A DNA stretch of 64,000 nucleotides from Mycobacterium lacus. Its GTDB lineage: Bacteria; Actinomycetota; Actinomycetes; Mycobacteriales; Mycobacteriaceae. The notes under the pieces were generated by a model. It was not told the DNA's origin. It searched no databases and saw nothing but the letters and a program-made list of their open reading frames with translations. The stretch is taken from positions 4,163,952-4,227,951 of the forward strand of contig NZ_AP022581.1 in the NCBI RefSeq assembly GCF_010731535.1, in the 5' to 3' direction. This document shows positions 19,888 to 26,603 of this stretch, piece after piece; within the stretch, counting starts at the first letter, position 1, and the number at the start of each line of letters is the position of its first letter. Both the position numbers and the translations under genes were made by a program.

Positions 19888-20633
19888 TGACCTACAACGC
19901 GAGCATGCGGGTGTGGCGCGGCGACGAGACCAGCGGCGAACTTCGCGATTTCACCGTCGAGGTCAACGAGGGCGAGGTCGTGCTTGACGTCATCCTCCGG
20001 CTGCAGCAGACCCAGACGCCGGACCTCGCGGTGCGCTGGAATTGCAAGGCGGGCAAGTGCGGATCCTGCTCGGCGGAGATCAACGGCAAGCCCCGACTGA
20101 TGTGCATGACCCGGATGTCGACATTCGCGGAGGACGAGATCGTCACCGTCACCCCGATGCGAACCTTCCCGGTGATTCGCGACCTGGTCACCGACGTCTC
20201 GTTCAACTACCAGAAGGCACGCGAGATCCCGTCCTTCGCGCCGCCAAAAGAGCTGCAGCCCGGCGAATACCGGATGGCACAAGTCGACGTCGTGCGCTCG
20301 CAGGAGTTCCGCAAGTGCATCGAGTGCTTCCTGTGCCAAAACGTGTGTCACGTGGTCCGCGACCACGAGGAGAACAAGGAGGCGTTCGCCGGGCCGCGCT
20401 TCCTGATGCGAATTGCCGAGCTCGAGATGCATCCGCTGGATACGCGGGACCGGCGCAACCAGGCGCAGGAGGAGCACGGCCTGGGCTACTGCAACATCAC
20501 CAAGTGCTGCACCGAGGTGTGCCCGGAAAACATCAAGATCACCGACAATGCGCTGATCCCGATGAAGGAGCGAGTCGCCGACCGCAAATATGACCCGATG
20601 GTGTGGCTGGGCAACAAGCTGTTCCGCCGCTGA
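19887..20633 (+). CDS. sdhB: Succinate dehydrogenase iron-sulfur subunit
   Basis: The 248-residue protein has the plant-type ferredoxin cluster motif CKAGKCGSC near residue 53. The [4Fe-4S] and [3Fe-4S] Cys groups CIECFLCQNVC and CCTEVCPENI follow. It wires electrons from the flavin to the membrane quinone site. The start ATG at 19887 shares its A with the sdhA stop. It is the last gene of the operon; a strong hairpin (20662-20738) follows and the next gene is on the opposite strand. Corresponds to Rv0247c. Confidence 0.95.
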   Translation: MTYNASMRVWRGDETSGELRDFTVEVNEGEVVLDVILRLQQTQTPDLAVRWNCKAGKCGSCSAEINGKPRLMCMTRMSTFAEDEIVTVTPMRTFPVIRDLVTDVSFNYQKAREIPSFAPPKELQPGEYRMAQVDVVRSQEFRKCIECFLCQNVCHVVRDHEENKEAFAGPRFLMRIAELEMHPLDTRDRRNQAQEEHGLGYCNITKCCTEVCPENIKITDNALIPMKERVADRKYDPMVWLGNKLFRR

Positions 20634-20661
20634 CGGGGGCGGGGCACGCCGAGCCTGCGAT

Positions 20662-20738
20662 CACGGCAGCGAGTCTGCGGCCAGCGCGCGCCTCCGCCGG
20701 ACCTGCCCGCCCTGGCCGCAGACTCGATCGCTACCGTG
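20662..20738. terminator. Bidirectional hairpin between sdhB and the flavin reductase gene
   Basis: A 15-bp perfect stem (20670-20684 with 20712-20726, CGAGTCTGCGGCCAG) is extended outward by an interrupted CACGG/CCGTG pairing. It lies between two convergent genes, as expected of a shared terminator. There is no long T-run. Confidence 0.7.
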
Positions 20739-20752
20739 GCCCCGGGTTGTCG

Positions 20753-21241
20753 TCAGACACCGAGCCGGCGAAATTCGCTGCGGTGGAACACGATTGGCGC
20801 CACGGCGGAGTCCACCGTGACCTGGCTGACCCGCAGCACCACGATGGTGTGATCCCCGGCCGGGATCAGTTGCTCGATCGCGCTCTCCAGCCATAAGGCC
20901 GTGCCCTTGATGAAGACCGCGCCGCTGCCGGTGGACACCGTCTCCAGGCCGGCGAACCTGTCCCCGGTCTTAGCGGCCAGGGTGCGCACCGCGGCGTCGT
21001 GGGCCTCACCCAGCACGCTGATGCCCAACATCGGCACGCCCTTCAGCTTTGGCCATGTCGTCGAGGTGTTCTGCACGCAAAACGACACCAGCGGCGGTTC
21101 CAACGATACAGGCACAAAGGTGCTGGCCGCCAGGCCTTCCCGCACTCCATCGACCTGGGCTGCGATGGCCACCACCCCGGTGGGGAAGTGGCCGAAGGCC
21201 TCACGGAGTGAGGAAGGTGTCAGATTGCTGTTCGAGTTCAC
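20753..21241 (-). CDS. Flavin reductase-like FMN-binding protein
   Basis: The 162-residue protein belongs to the flavin reductase (RutF/HpaC-like) split-barrel family: LREAFGHFPTGVVAIAAQ near residues 13-30, LAASTFVPVSLEPPLVSF, and a C-terminal HRSEFRRLGV. Such proteins reduce FMN or FAD with NAD(P)H and often serve a two-component monooxygenase. No partner monooxygenase lies beside it. It is the counterpart of Rv0245, convergent with sdhB and divergent from fadE5. ATG start at 21241. Confidence 0.88.
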   Translation of the reverse strand: MNSNSNLTPSSLREAFGHFPTGVVAIAAQVDGVREGLAASTFVPVSLEPPLVSFCVQNTSTTWPKLKGVPMLGISVLGEAHDAAVRTLAAKTGDRFAGLETVSTGSGAVFIKGTALWLESAIEQLIPAGDHTIVVLRVSQVTVDSAVAPIVFHRSEFRRLGV

Positions 21242-21642
21242 CGGACTTCTTCGCCTCTTGAGCCGAGAACGGAATTCTCGTATGGGACCCTACCCGGCGA
21301 CTGTCCGTGCGCGGCGGCCACATCCCACGGGTCGTCGGTTCGGCGGGCACATTTCGCGATGGCGTCGTTGTTCGCCTGCGGCAGCTCGAACAGCCGACGC
21401 GCGAGTGGAAGGACCGTGACGTCGCGCACACTTGCCATCTCGCACATCATCGTCGCAGGTAGCAGGGCCGCCACCGGACTCGACCGGTGCAATTCAACCG
21501 GTTGGTTAGTTAGCCAGTGAAATGTAGCTCACATTGGCTTGCATCCAGCAATGCGACCGATATATTTTATCGGCGTTACTGGTGGGTAACTTAGCCCGAG
21601 TACCCAACCACCGAGGTGGCATTCTCAACGAGGAGGACCGTA
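21242..21642. other. Divergent intergenic region between flavin reductase gene and fadE5
   Basis: A 401-nt region. A possible 60-85 residue minus-strand frame (21238-21492) has no family signature and overlaps the reductase start, so I do not call it. Close to fadE5 the DNA becomes AT-rich (TATATTTTATC) and holds two inverted repeats, listed separately. I see no RNA gene. Confidence 0.6.
21557..21590. promoter_or_regulatory. Two inverted repeats in the fadE5 promoter region
   Basis: CCGATA-N5-TATCGG (21557-21573) is followed at once by GTTAC-N6-GTAAC (21575-21590), 53 nt before the fadE5 start. The second repeat shares TTAC-N6-GTAA with the repeat at 26561-26576 between fadA2 and fabG4. TetR-type repressors of lipid genes bind sites of this size. 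Confidence 0.5.
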
Positions 21643-23478
21643 GTGAGCCACTACAAGAGCAACGTCCGCGACCAGGTGTTCAATCTGTTTGAGGTGTTGG
21701 GCGTTGACAAGGCTTTAGGCGAAGGCGCGTACAGCGATCTGGACGCCGACACCGCCCGCGAAATGCTTGCCGAGGTCAGCCGACTGGCCGAGGGACCGGT
21801 CGCGGAGTCGTTCGTCGAGGGCGATCGCAACCCGCCGGTTTTCGACCCGACGACCCACTCGGTGACGCTGCCGGAGGCTTTCAAGGACTCGGTCAACGCG
21901 GTGCTGGAAGCCGGCTGGGACAAGGCCGGCATCGACGAGGCACTCGGTGGCATGCCGATGCCCAAGGTGCTGGTGTGGGCGCTGCACGAGCACCTTTTGG
22001 GTGCCAACCCCGCGGTGTGGATGTACGCCGGCGGCGCGGGCTTCGCCAACATCTTCTACCACCTCGGCACCGAGGAACAGAAGAAGTGGGCAGTGCTGGC
22101 CGCCGAGCGCGGCTGGGGTTCGACGATGGTGCTCACCGAGCCGGACGCCGGCTCGGACGTGGGTGCCGGCCGGACCAAGGCCGTGCAACAAGAGGACGGC
22201 TCCTGGCACATCGACGGGGTCAAGCGGTTCATCACCTCGGGTGACTCCGGTGACCTGTTCGAGAACATCTTCCACCTGGTGCTGGCGCGCCCGGAGGGTG
22301 CCGGGCCGGGCACCAAGGGCCTGTCGCTATTCTTCGTGCCCAAGTTCTTGTTCGACTTCGAGACCGGCGAGCTGGGCGAGCGTAACGGCGTCTTCGTCAC
22401 CAACGTCGAGCACAAGATGGGCCTGAAGGTCTCGGCGACCTGTGAGCTGTCACTGGGTCAGCACGGCGTGCCCGCCAAGGGCTGGCTGGTCGGCGAGGTG
22501 CACAACGGCATCGCGCAAATGTTCGAGGTCATCGAGCAGGCGCGCATGATGGTCGGCACCAAGGCGATCGCCACGCTGTCGACCGGCTACCTGAACGCGC
22601 TGGAATACGCGAAGTCCCGCGTGCAGGGTGCCGACCTGACCCAGATGACCGACAAGACCGCGCCCCGGGTGACGATTACGCATCACCCCGACGTGCGCCG
22701 GTCCCTGATGACGCAGAAGGCCTACGCCGAGGGGCTGCGTGCGCTCTACCTCTACACCGCCACCTTCCAGGACGCGGCGGTCGCCGAGGCGGTGCACGGT
22801 GTGGACGCCAAGCTGGCCGTCAAGGTCAACGACCTGATGCTGCCGGTGGTCAAGGGTGTGGGCTCCGAGCAGGCCTATGCGAAACTCACCGAAAGCCTGC
22901 AGACCCTGGGTGGCTCTGGCTTCCTGCAGGACTACCCGATCGAGCAGTACATCCGGGACGCCAAGATCGACTCGCTGTACGAAGGCACCACCGCCATCCA
23001 GGCGCAGGACTTCTTCTTCCGCAAGATCGTTCGTGACAAGGGTGTGGCGCTGGCCCACGTGTCGAGCCAGATCCAGGAGTTCATCGACAGCGAGTCCGGT
23101 AACGGCCGGTTGAAGACCGAACGCGCGCTGCTGGCCAAGGCGCTGACCGACGTGCAGGCGATGGCGGCTTCGCTCACTGGCTATCTGATGGCCGCTCAGG
23201 AGGACGTCACCAGCCTCTACAAGGTGGGCCTGGGTTCGGTGCGCTTCCTGATGAGCGTCGGCGATTTGATCATCGGCTGGTTGCTGCAACGTCAGGCCGC
23301 GGTGGCTGTGGCGGCGCTTGACGCGGGTGCCACCGGCGACGAGCGGTCCTTCTACGAGGGCAAGGTCGCGGTGGCGTCGTTCTTCGCGAAAAACTTCTTG
23401 CCGCTGTTGACCAGCACCCGCGAGGTGATCGAGACGCTGGACAACGACATCATGGAGCTCGACGAGGCCGCGTTCTAA
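21643..23478 (+). CDS. fadE5: Acyl-CoA dehydrogenase FadE5
   Basis: 611 residues from the GTG at 21643, with AGGAGGA just upstream. This is the length of M. tuberculosis FadE5 (Rv0244c). It is a large-type acyl-CoA dehydrogenase with the flavin-contact motif VLTEPDAGSDVGAG, KRFITSGD, and the region with the catalytic Glu, DSLYEGTTAIQAQDFFF, near residue 447. An extra C-terminal domain follows. FadE5 accepts a broad range of saturated acyl-CoA chain lengths in the first step of beta-oxidation. The gene converges on a foreign minus-strand pair that ends 32 nt beyond its stop. Confidence 0.95.
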   Translation: MSHYKSNVRDQVFNLFEVLGVDKALGEGAYSDLDADTAREMLAEVSRLAEGPVAESFVEGDRNPPVFDPTTHSVTLPEAFKDSVNAVLEAGWDKAGIDEALGGMPMPKVLVWALHEHLLGANPAVWMYAGGAGFANIFYHLGTEEQKKWAVLAAERGWGSTMVLTEPDAGSDVGAGRTKAVQQEDGSWHIDGVKRFITSGDSGDLFENIFHLVLARPEGAGPGTKGLSLFFVPKFLFDFETGELGERNGVFVTNVEHKMGLKVSATCELSLGQHGVPAKGWLVGEVHNGIAQMFEVIEQARMMVGTKAIATLSTGYLNALEYAKSRVQGADLTQMTDKTAPRVTITHHPDVRRSLMTQKAYAEGLRALYLYTATFQDAAVAEAVHGVDAKLAVKVNDLMLPVVKGVGSEQAYAKLTESLQTLGGSGFLQDYPIEQYIRDAKIDSLYEGTTAIQAQDFFFRKIVRDKGVALAHVSSQIQEFIDSESGNGRLKTERALLAKALTDVQAMAASLTGYLMAAQEDVTSLYKVGLGSVRFLMSVGDLIIGWLLQRQAAVAVAALDAGATGDERSFYEGKVAVASFFAKNFLPLLTSTREVIETLDNDIMELDEAAF

Positions 23479-23509
23479 CGTGGCGGCCTCCCTCAGCGAT
23501 TAACCGGGG

Positions 23510-24529
23510 TCAATTGCCGGTCGATTTCAGCGGTCGATCGCCAAGAATGCGGGCGAAGTTCGCCTCCGCGGCGGTGAGCTGACTCGCGGCCCGCTTTACC
23601 CATACGCTGCCGAGATCTGACAAACACTGGGCACCAAGGCGTGATGCTTCGTCCCTGACATGCGAGAAAACCCTGTGAGCAAGCGCTAGGCTCGCCCTAT
23701 CTACGCCGCTGCCCACAATCGCTGCGCGAACGGACTCTGCATCCGCTAGCGAGATTTCTGGATATACCTCGACCGCAACGGTGAGCGGCCAAGTCAGATT
23801 TCCCTCTGAAGCATCCTCTTCCGCGTCGGCGAGGTCATCTATTAATTGAAAGCCGGTCGAAAATCGAATGAACACCTCGATAATGCGTTCGATCGAACTG
23901 GTCTTCCCGGCCAAATTCCCCACCAGTTGAAGGGGGAGCATAAGTGATGCGGCCTTATCTCCTAGTCCGAGGACTTCGGCCGGCGTATATTTCTTCGGAA
24001 CTCCACGGTGCTTGAGATCCCGGATGATCGCGGCCACATAGCGCGCGTAATACTTGGTGTGCAGGACACGGTATAGCCGCGAGTTATTCGGATCAATGTC
24101 ACACAACAGGTCGAGCGATGCCGAAAGTGCCTCGCTTGCAATCAAACACATGATCGCATCTGCCGATGCTTCGTCGATCAACTTGTCTTGCCAGAAATAA
24201 TGAAAGTGGCTCAATGCGGTAGCTAAGCAGATGCGCTCAAGGAGATTTCGATCCGCGATTCCCCATTCAATAGCCTGCTGGATCGGCAAGTAAAAGAAGC
24301 CACTCGTGGTGCCATATCCTGCATCGCGATAAGGCTCCAATTGTGACGACGTAAACGCATCGGACTTAAGTCGCTCAGCGAGAAATTCACGTGCCGCGCG
24401 CGACACTTCCGACCAAGGGAATTCCGTAGAAACGGCTATGAGGCCAGCGGGCAGCGGCTCGGGCTCCGGCAATTCGTCATCACCGGGAAACTTCGGCGGG
24501 CTAAAATTGGCGAGGCGTTCATCGATCAT
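23510..24529 (-). CDS. Class I isoprenoid synthase-fold protein, ComQ-like prenyltransferase candidate
   Basis: The 339-residue protein has no close counterpart that I recognise in this mycobacterial locus. Two Asp-rich motifs set at the usual distance mark the class I isoprenoid fold: FWQDKLIDE (D115, D119, E120) and FQLIDDLADAEED (D231, D232, D235). A helix like the diphosphate-binding one, GDKAASLMLPLQLVGNLAG, lies between them. A Pro/Glu-rich N-terminus of about 35 residues precedes the fold. It could be a prenyl diphosphate synthase, a terpene cyclase or a peptide prenyltransferase. The last is raised by the 48-residue peptide gene 33 nt upstream, which ends in Trp: ComQ, which prenylates a Trp of the ComX peptide, belongs to this same fold family. 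GC content looks lower than in fadE5 and fadA2, suggesting transfer. Confidence 0.65.
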   Translation of the reverse strand: MIDERLANFSPPKFPGDDELPEPEPLPAGLIAVSTEFPWSEVSRAAREFLAERLKSDAFTSSQLEPYRDAGYGTTSGFFYLPIQQAIEWGIADRNLLERICLATALSHFHYFWQDKLIDEASADAIMCLIASEALSASLDLLCDIDPNNSRLYRVLHTKYYARYVAAIIRDLKHRGVPKKYTPAEVLGLGDKAASLMLPLQLVGNLAGKTSSIERIIEVFIRFSTGFQLIDDLADAEEDASEGNLTWPLTVAVEVYPEISLADAESVRAAIVGSGVDRASLALAHRVFSHVRDEASRLGAQCLSDLGSVWVKRAASQLTAAEANFARILGDRPLKSTGN

Positions 24530-24562
24530 GAACGCCTCGTCCGGCCTAGCGACACCCCAAGC

Positions 24563-24709
24563 TCACCATGGTAAAAGCGGTTTCACTGGCTCGTTCGACA
24601 GATCGAGCGCCTGCTTAACGCGACTCAGCTCCGGCAATCCTTGCGTCCCACCCAAACCAGACATGACTTCCTCGAATTGGTCCTGCAAGGACATTGTGGT
24701 CGCACGCAT
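24563..24709 (-). CDS. Small peptide with C-terminal Trp, putative modified-peptide precursor
   Basis: 48 codons from the ATG at 24709, with GAAAGGG 8 nt upstream. The peptide begins MRATTMSLQDQFEEVM, has a SGLGGTQG stretch in the middle, and ends NEPVKPLLPW with Trp as the last residue. The N-terminal half looks like a short amphipathic leader and the C-terminal half is Pro- and Leu-rich. It is cotranscribed with the isoprenoid-fold enzyme that starts 33 nt downstream. ComX pheromone precursors are of similar size with the prenylated Trp near the C-terminus, so this may be the enzyme's substrate. A GG-type cleavage site is possible, but no processing transporter is nearby. It could instead be an unmodified regulatory peptide. 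Confidence 0.55.
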   Translation of the reverse strand: MRATTMSLQDQFEEVMSGLGGTQGLPELSRVKQALDLSNEPVKPLLPW

Positions 24710-24739
24710 AGATTGTGCCCTTTCGCTTGATCATTATTC

Positions 24740-24755
24740 CGTAAGGATCCTTACG
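24740..24755. promoter_or_regulatory. 16-bp perfect palindrome upstream of the peptide gene
   Basis: CGTAAGGATCCTTACG is its own reverse complement and ends 31 nt before the peptide start codon. On the minus strand it sits directly before an AT-rich AATAATGATC stretch suited to a -10 region, so it is well placed as a repressor operator. No regulator gene lies beside it. Confidence 0.6.
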
Positions 24756-24976
24756 AGAGCGCCCACGCTAACACAGCAGCGAACCGGCCGCCACACGAAA
24801 GCAAAGGCTGCCGGCGCCACGAGCCCGCCCGCCGGCCCGCGGCGACCAGCCCAGTCGCCCGACGGTCACCCGTGCGGGGCTAACTTGGGTTCGCCGACTC
24901 GTCGCCAACGCCTCCGGAAAAGTCAGGAGGGGATCGTTCGGGGATGTCCCGTGAAGGATGCGCGTTGGCGAAAAGA

Positions 24977-25007
24977 CCGCCGCTGGATCCCCTCATTCCG
25001 GCGGCGG
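24977..25007. terminator. Strong hairpin downstream of the F6-type RNA
   Basis: An 11-bp stem with a 9-nt C-rich loop (24977-24987 pairing with 24997-25007). On the minus strand it is followed by TCTTTTCG and on the plus strand by CCCTTTTCG, so it could terminate transcripts from both sides. On the plus strand one arm and the loop can alternatively pair with 24927-24935. Confidence 0.65.
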
Positions 25008-25013
25008 CCCTTT

Positions 25014-25116
25014 TCGTGCGCCCGTCGTGCATCCGCCGACCGGCGGTCGATCCAGGGATTGCCCCGCGTTGCCGTCGGGGTCGGGGGGTCAGACCACAAC
25101 ACGGGGCTATCCGAGC
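25014..25116 (-). ncRNA. F6-type small RNA, SigF-dependent
   Basis: In M. tuberculosis the SigF-controlled small RNA F6, about 100 nt, lies between the convergent genes fadA2 and fadE5 and runs in the fadA2 direction. Here the same interval holds a minus-strand SigF-type promoter at 25123-25148. The predicted transcript is C-rich (GACCCCCCGACCCCG) and has a CCGCCGGTCGGCGG hairpin near its 3' part, as expected of mycobacterial regulatory RNAs. The 5' end is estimated from the promoter. The 3' end is set by the F6 length and could instead be at the hairpin 24977-25007. Confidence 0.7.
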
Positions 25117-25122
25117 GTGGGG

Positions 25123-25148
25123 ATACCCACATCGCCGTGTTACTAACC
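25123..25148 (-). promoter_or_regulatory. SigF-type promoter of the F6-type RNA
   Basis: On the minus strand GGTTA (25148-25144), a 15-nt spacer and GGGTAT (25128-25123) match the mycobacterial SigF consensus, roughly GGTTT-N15 to 17-GGGTAT. No protein start follows within 350 nt, so the promoter serves a non-coding transcript. Confidence 0.75.
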
Positions 25149-25180
25149 CACCCAGTGAGGAAATTTCATGCGGCCTGGCG

Positions 25181-26494
25181 TCAGGCTTCCAGAATCGCGG
25201 CCACACCCTGGCCACCCGCAGCGCAGATTGAAATCAGCCCCCGAACGGGCTTGCCGGCTTTTTGCTCGGCCTTCTTCTCAGCGATCTGCTTGGCCGTCTG
25301 AGCGAGAATTCGCCCGCCGGTGGCCGCGAAGGGGTGCCCGGCAGCCAATGACGAACCGTTGACGTTGAGCTTGGACCGATCGATCGACCCCAGCGCGGCA
25401 TCGAGGCCCAGGCGCTCCTTGCAGTACTCCTCGGACTCCCAGGCCTGCAGATGCGCCAGGACTACCGAAGCGAACGCCTCGTGGATTTCGTAGAAGTCGA
25501 AGTCCTGCAGGCTCAGCCCGTTGCGGGCGAGCAGCCGGGGCACCGCGTAGGTGGGCGCCATCAACAGGCCGTCGTTTCCGTTGACGTAATCCACCGCGGC
25601 CGTTTCGGCATCCACGAAGTAAGCCAGCGGCGTCAGTGAGTGGTCCGCCGCCCACTGCTCGGTGGCCAGCAGCGCGACGGAGGCGCCGTCGGTCAACGGG
25701 GTCGAATTGCCCGCCGTCATCGTCGCGTCGCCGGCCTTCACCCCGAATACCGGGCGCAGCGCGGCCAGCTTCTCCACGCTGGCGTCGGGGCGCAGGTTAT
25801 CGTCGCGGTACAGACCCAAAAACGGCGTGATCAGGTCGTCGAAGAAACCCCGGTCGTAGGCGTCGGCCATGTTGCGATGGCTGGCGACGGCCAGCTGATC
25901 TTGGTCGACGCGCTTGATGCCCATCTGCTTGGCGGTGATGGCGGCGTGCTCACCCATTGACAGCCCGGTTCGCGGCTCACTGTTGGCCGGTATCGCGATC
26001 CCGAGGTTGGCGGGCAGCGTGCCCACCAACTTCAGCCGTTGCACGTTGGACTTCGAGCGTCGCAACTTCAGCAGGGTGCGACGCAGGTCGTCGCCTAGGG
26101 CGATCGGCGCGTCAGACGTGGTGTCCACCCCGCCGGCGGCGGCCACGTCAAAGCGGCCGGCTGCGATGCCGTCCGCCGCAACGATCGCCGCCTGCAGGCC
26201 GGTGCCGCAGGCCTGCTGCAGGTCGACCGCGGGCGTGTCGGGCGAGAGCTCGGAGCCCAACACGCATTCACGCATCAGGTTGAAGTCGCGGCTGTGCTTG
26301 AGCACGGCCCCGCCGACCACCATCCCCAGCCGCTGGCCGGCAAGCCCGAACCGGTCGAGGAGCCCACTGAGCACGGCGGTGAACATGTCGTAGTTGGACG
26401 CCTCGGCGTAGGCGCGGTCTGATCTCGCGAACGGGATGCGGTTTCCGCCCAGTACGGCGACGCGCCGCCTCGGCTCAGAACTTGCAGGGGCCAC
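25181..26494 (-). CDS. fadA2: Acetyl-CoA acyltransferase (thiolase) FadA2
   Basis: The 437-residue thiolase has the nucleophile Cys in QQACGTGLQ (C96), the His in AAGHPFAATGGR, and the second Cys in SICAAGGQG. It cleaves 3-ketoacyl-CoA or, in reverse, condenses acyl-CoA units. The GTG at 26494 starts MAPASSEPRRRVAVLGGNR. It is divergent from fabG4 across a 109-nt region with a 16-nt inverted repeat. The minus-strand F6-type RNA lies 65 nt downstream of its stop. Corresponds to Rv0243. Confidence 0.94.
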   Translation of the reverse strand: MAPASSEPRRRVAVLGGNRIPFARSDRAYAEASNYDMFTAVLSGLLDRFGLAGQRLGMVVGGAVLKHSRDFNLMRECVLGSELSPDTPAVDLQQACGTGLQAAIVAADGIAAGRFDVAAAGGVDTTSDAPIALGDDLRRTLLKLRRSKSNVQRLKLVGTLPANLGIAIPANSEPRTGLSMGEHAAITAKQMGIKRVDQDQLAVASHRNMADAYDRGFFDDLITPFLGLYRDDNLRPDASVEKLAALRPVFGVKAGDATMTAGNSTPLTDGASVALLATEQWAADHSLTPLAYFVDAETAAVDYVNGNDGLLMAPTYAVPRLLARNGLSLQDFDFYEIHEAFASVVLAHLQAWESEEYCKERLGLDAALGSIDRSKLNVNGSSLAAGHPFAATGGRILAQTAKQIAEKKAEQKAGKPVRGLISICAAGGQGVAAILEA

Positions 26495-26560
26495 GTTTGT
26501 CTCCGCTAGTCGGGGGTTAGTTTTGGGTATTCGCCTCTGCGGGCAATACTAACCACTGTT

Positions 26561-26576
26561 CTTACTCTGAAGTAAG
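26561..26576. promoter_or_regulatory. Inverted repeat between fadA2 and fabG4
   Basis: CTTACT-CTGA-AGTAAG has perfect 6-bp arms and lies between the two divergent starts, 28 nt before fabG4. It contains TTAC-N6-GTAA, also found before fadE5 (21575-21590). It is a likely binding site of a TetR-type lipid regulator. Confidence 0.5.
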
Positions 26577-26603
26577 TTCGTCTCAGACACGGAAGGCAAC
26601 CCA

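Noticed and set aside
21238..21492. Possible small gene upstream of the flavin reductase (minus strand)
   Set aside because: It overlaps the reductase start, has no ribosome binding site and shows no recognisable family. Not called.
24923..25231. Several short frames over the F6-type RNA
   Set aside because: They cover the promoter and hairpins of the non-coding RNA and have no protein character.
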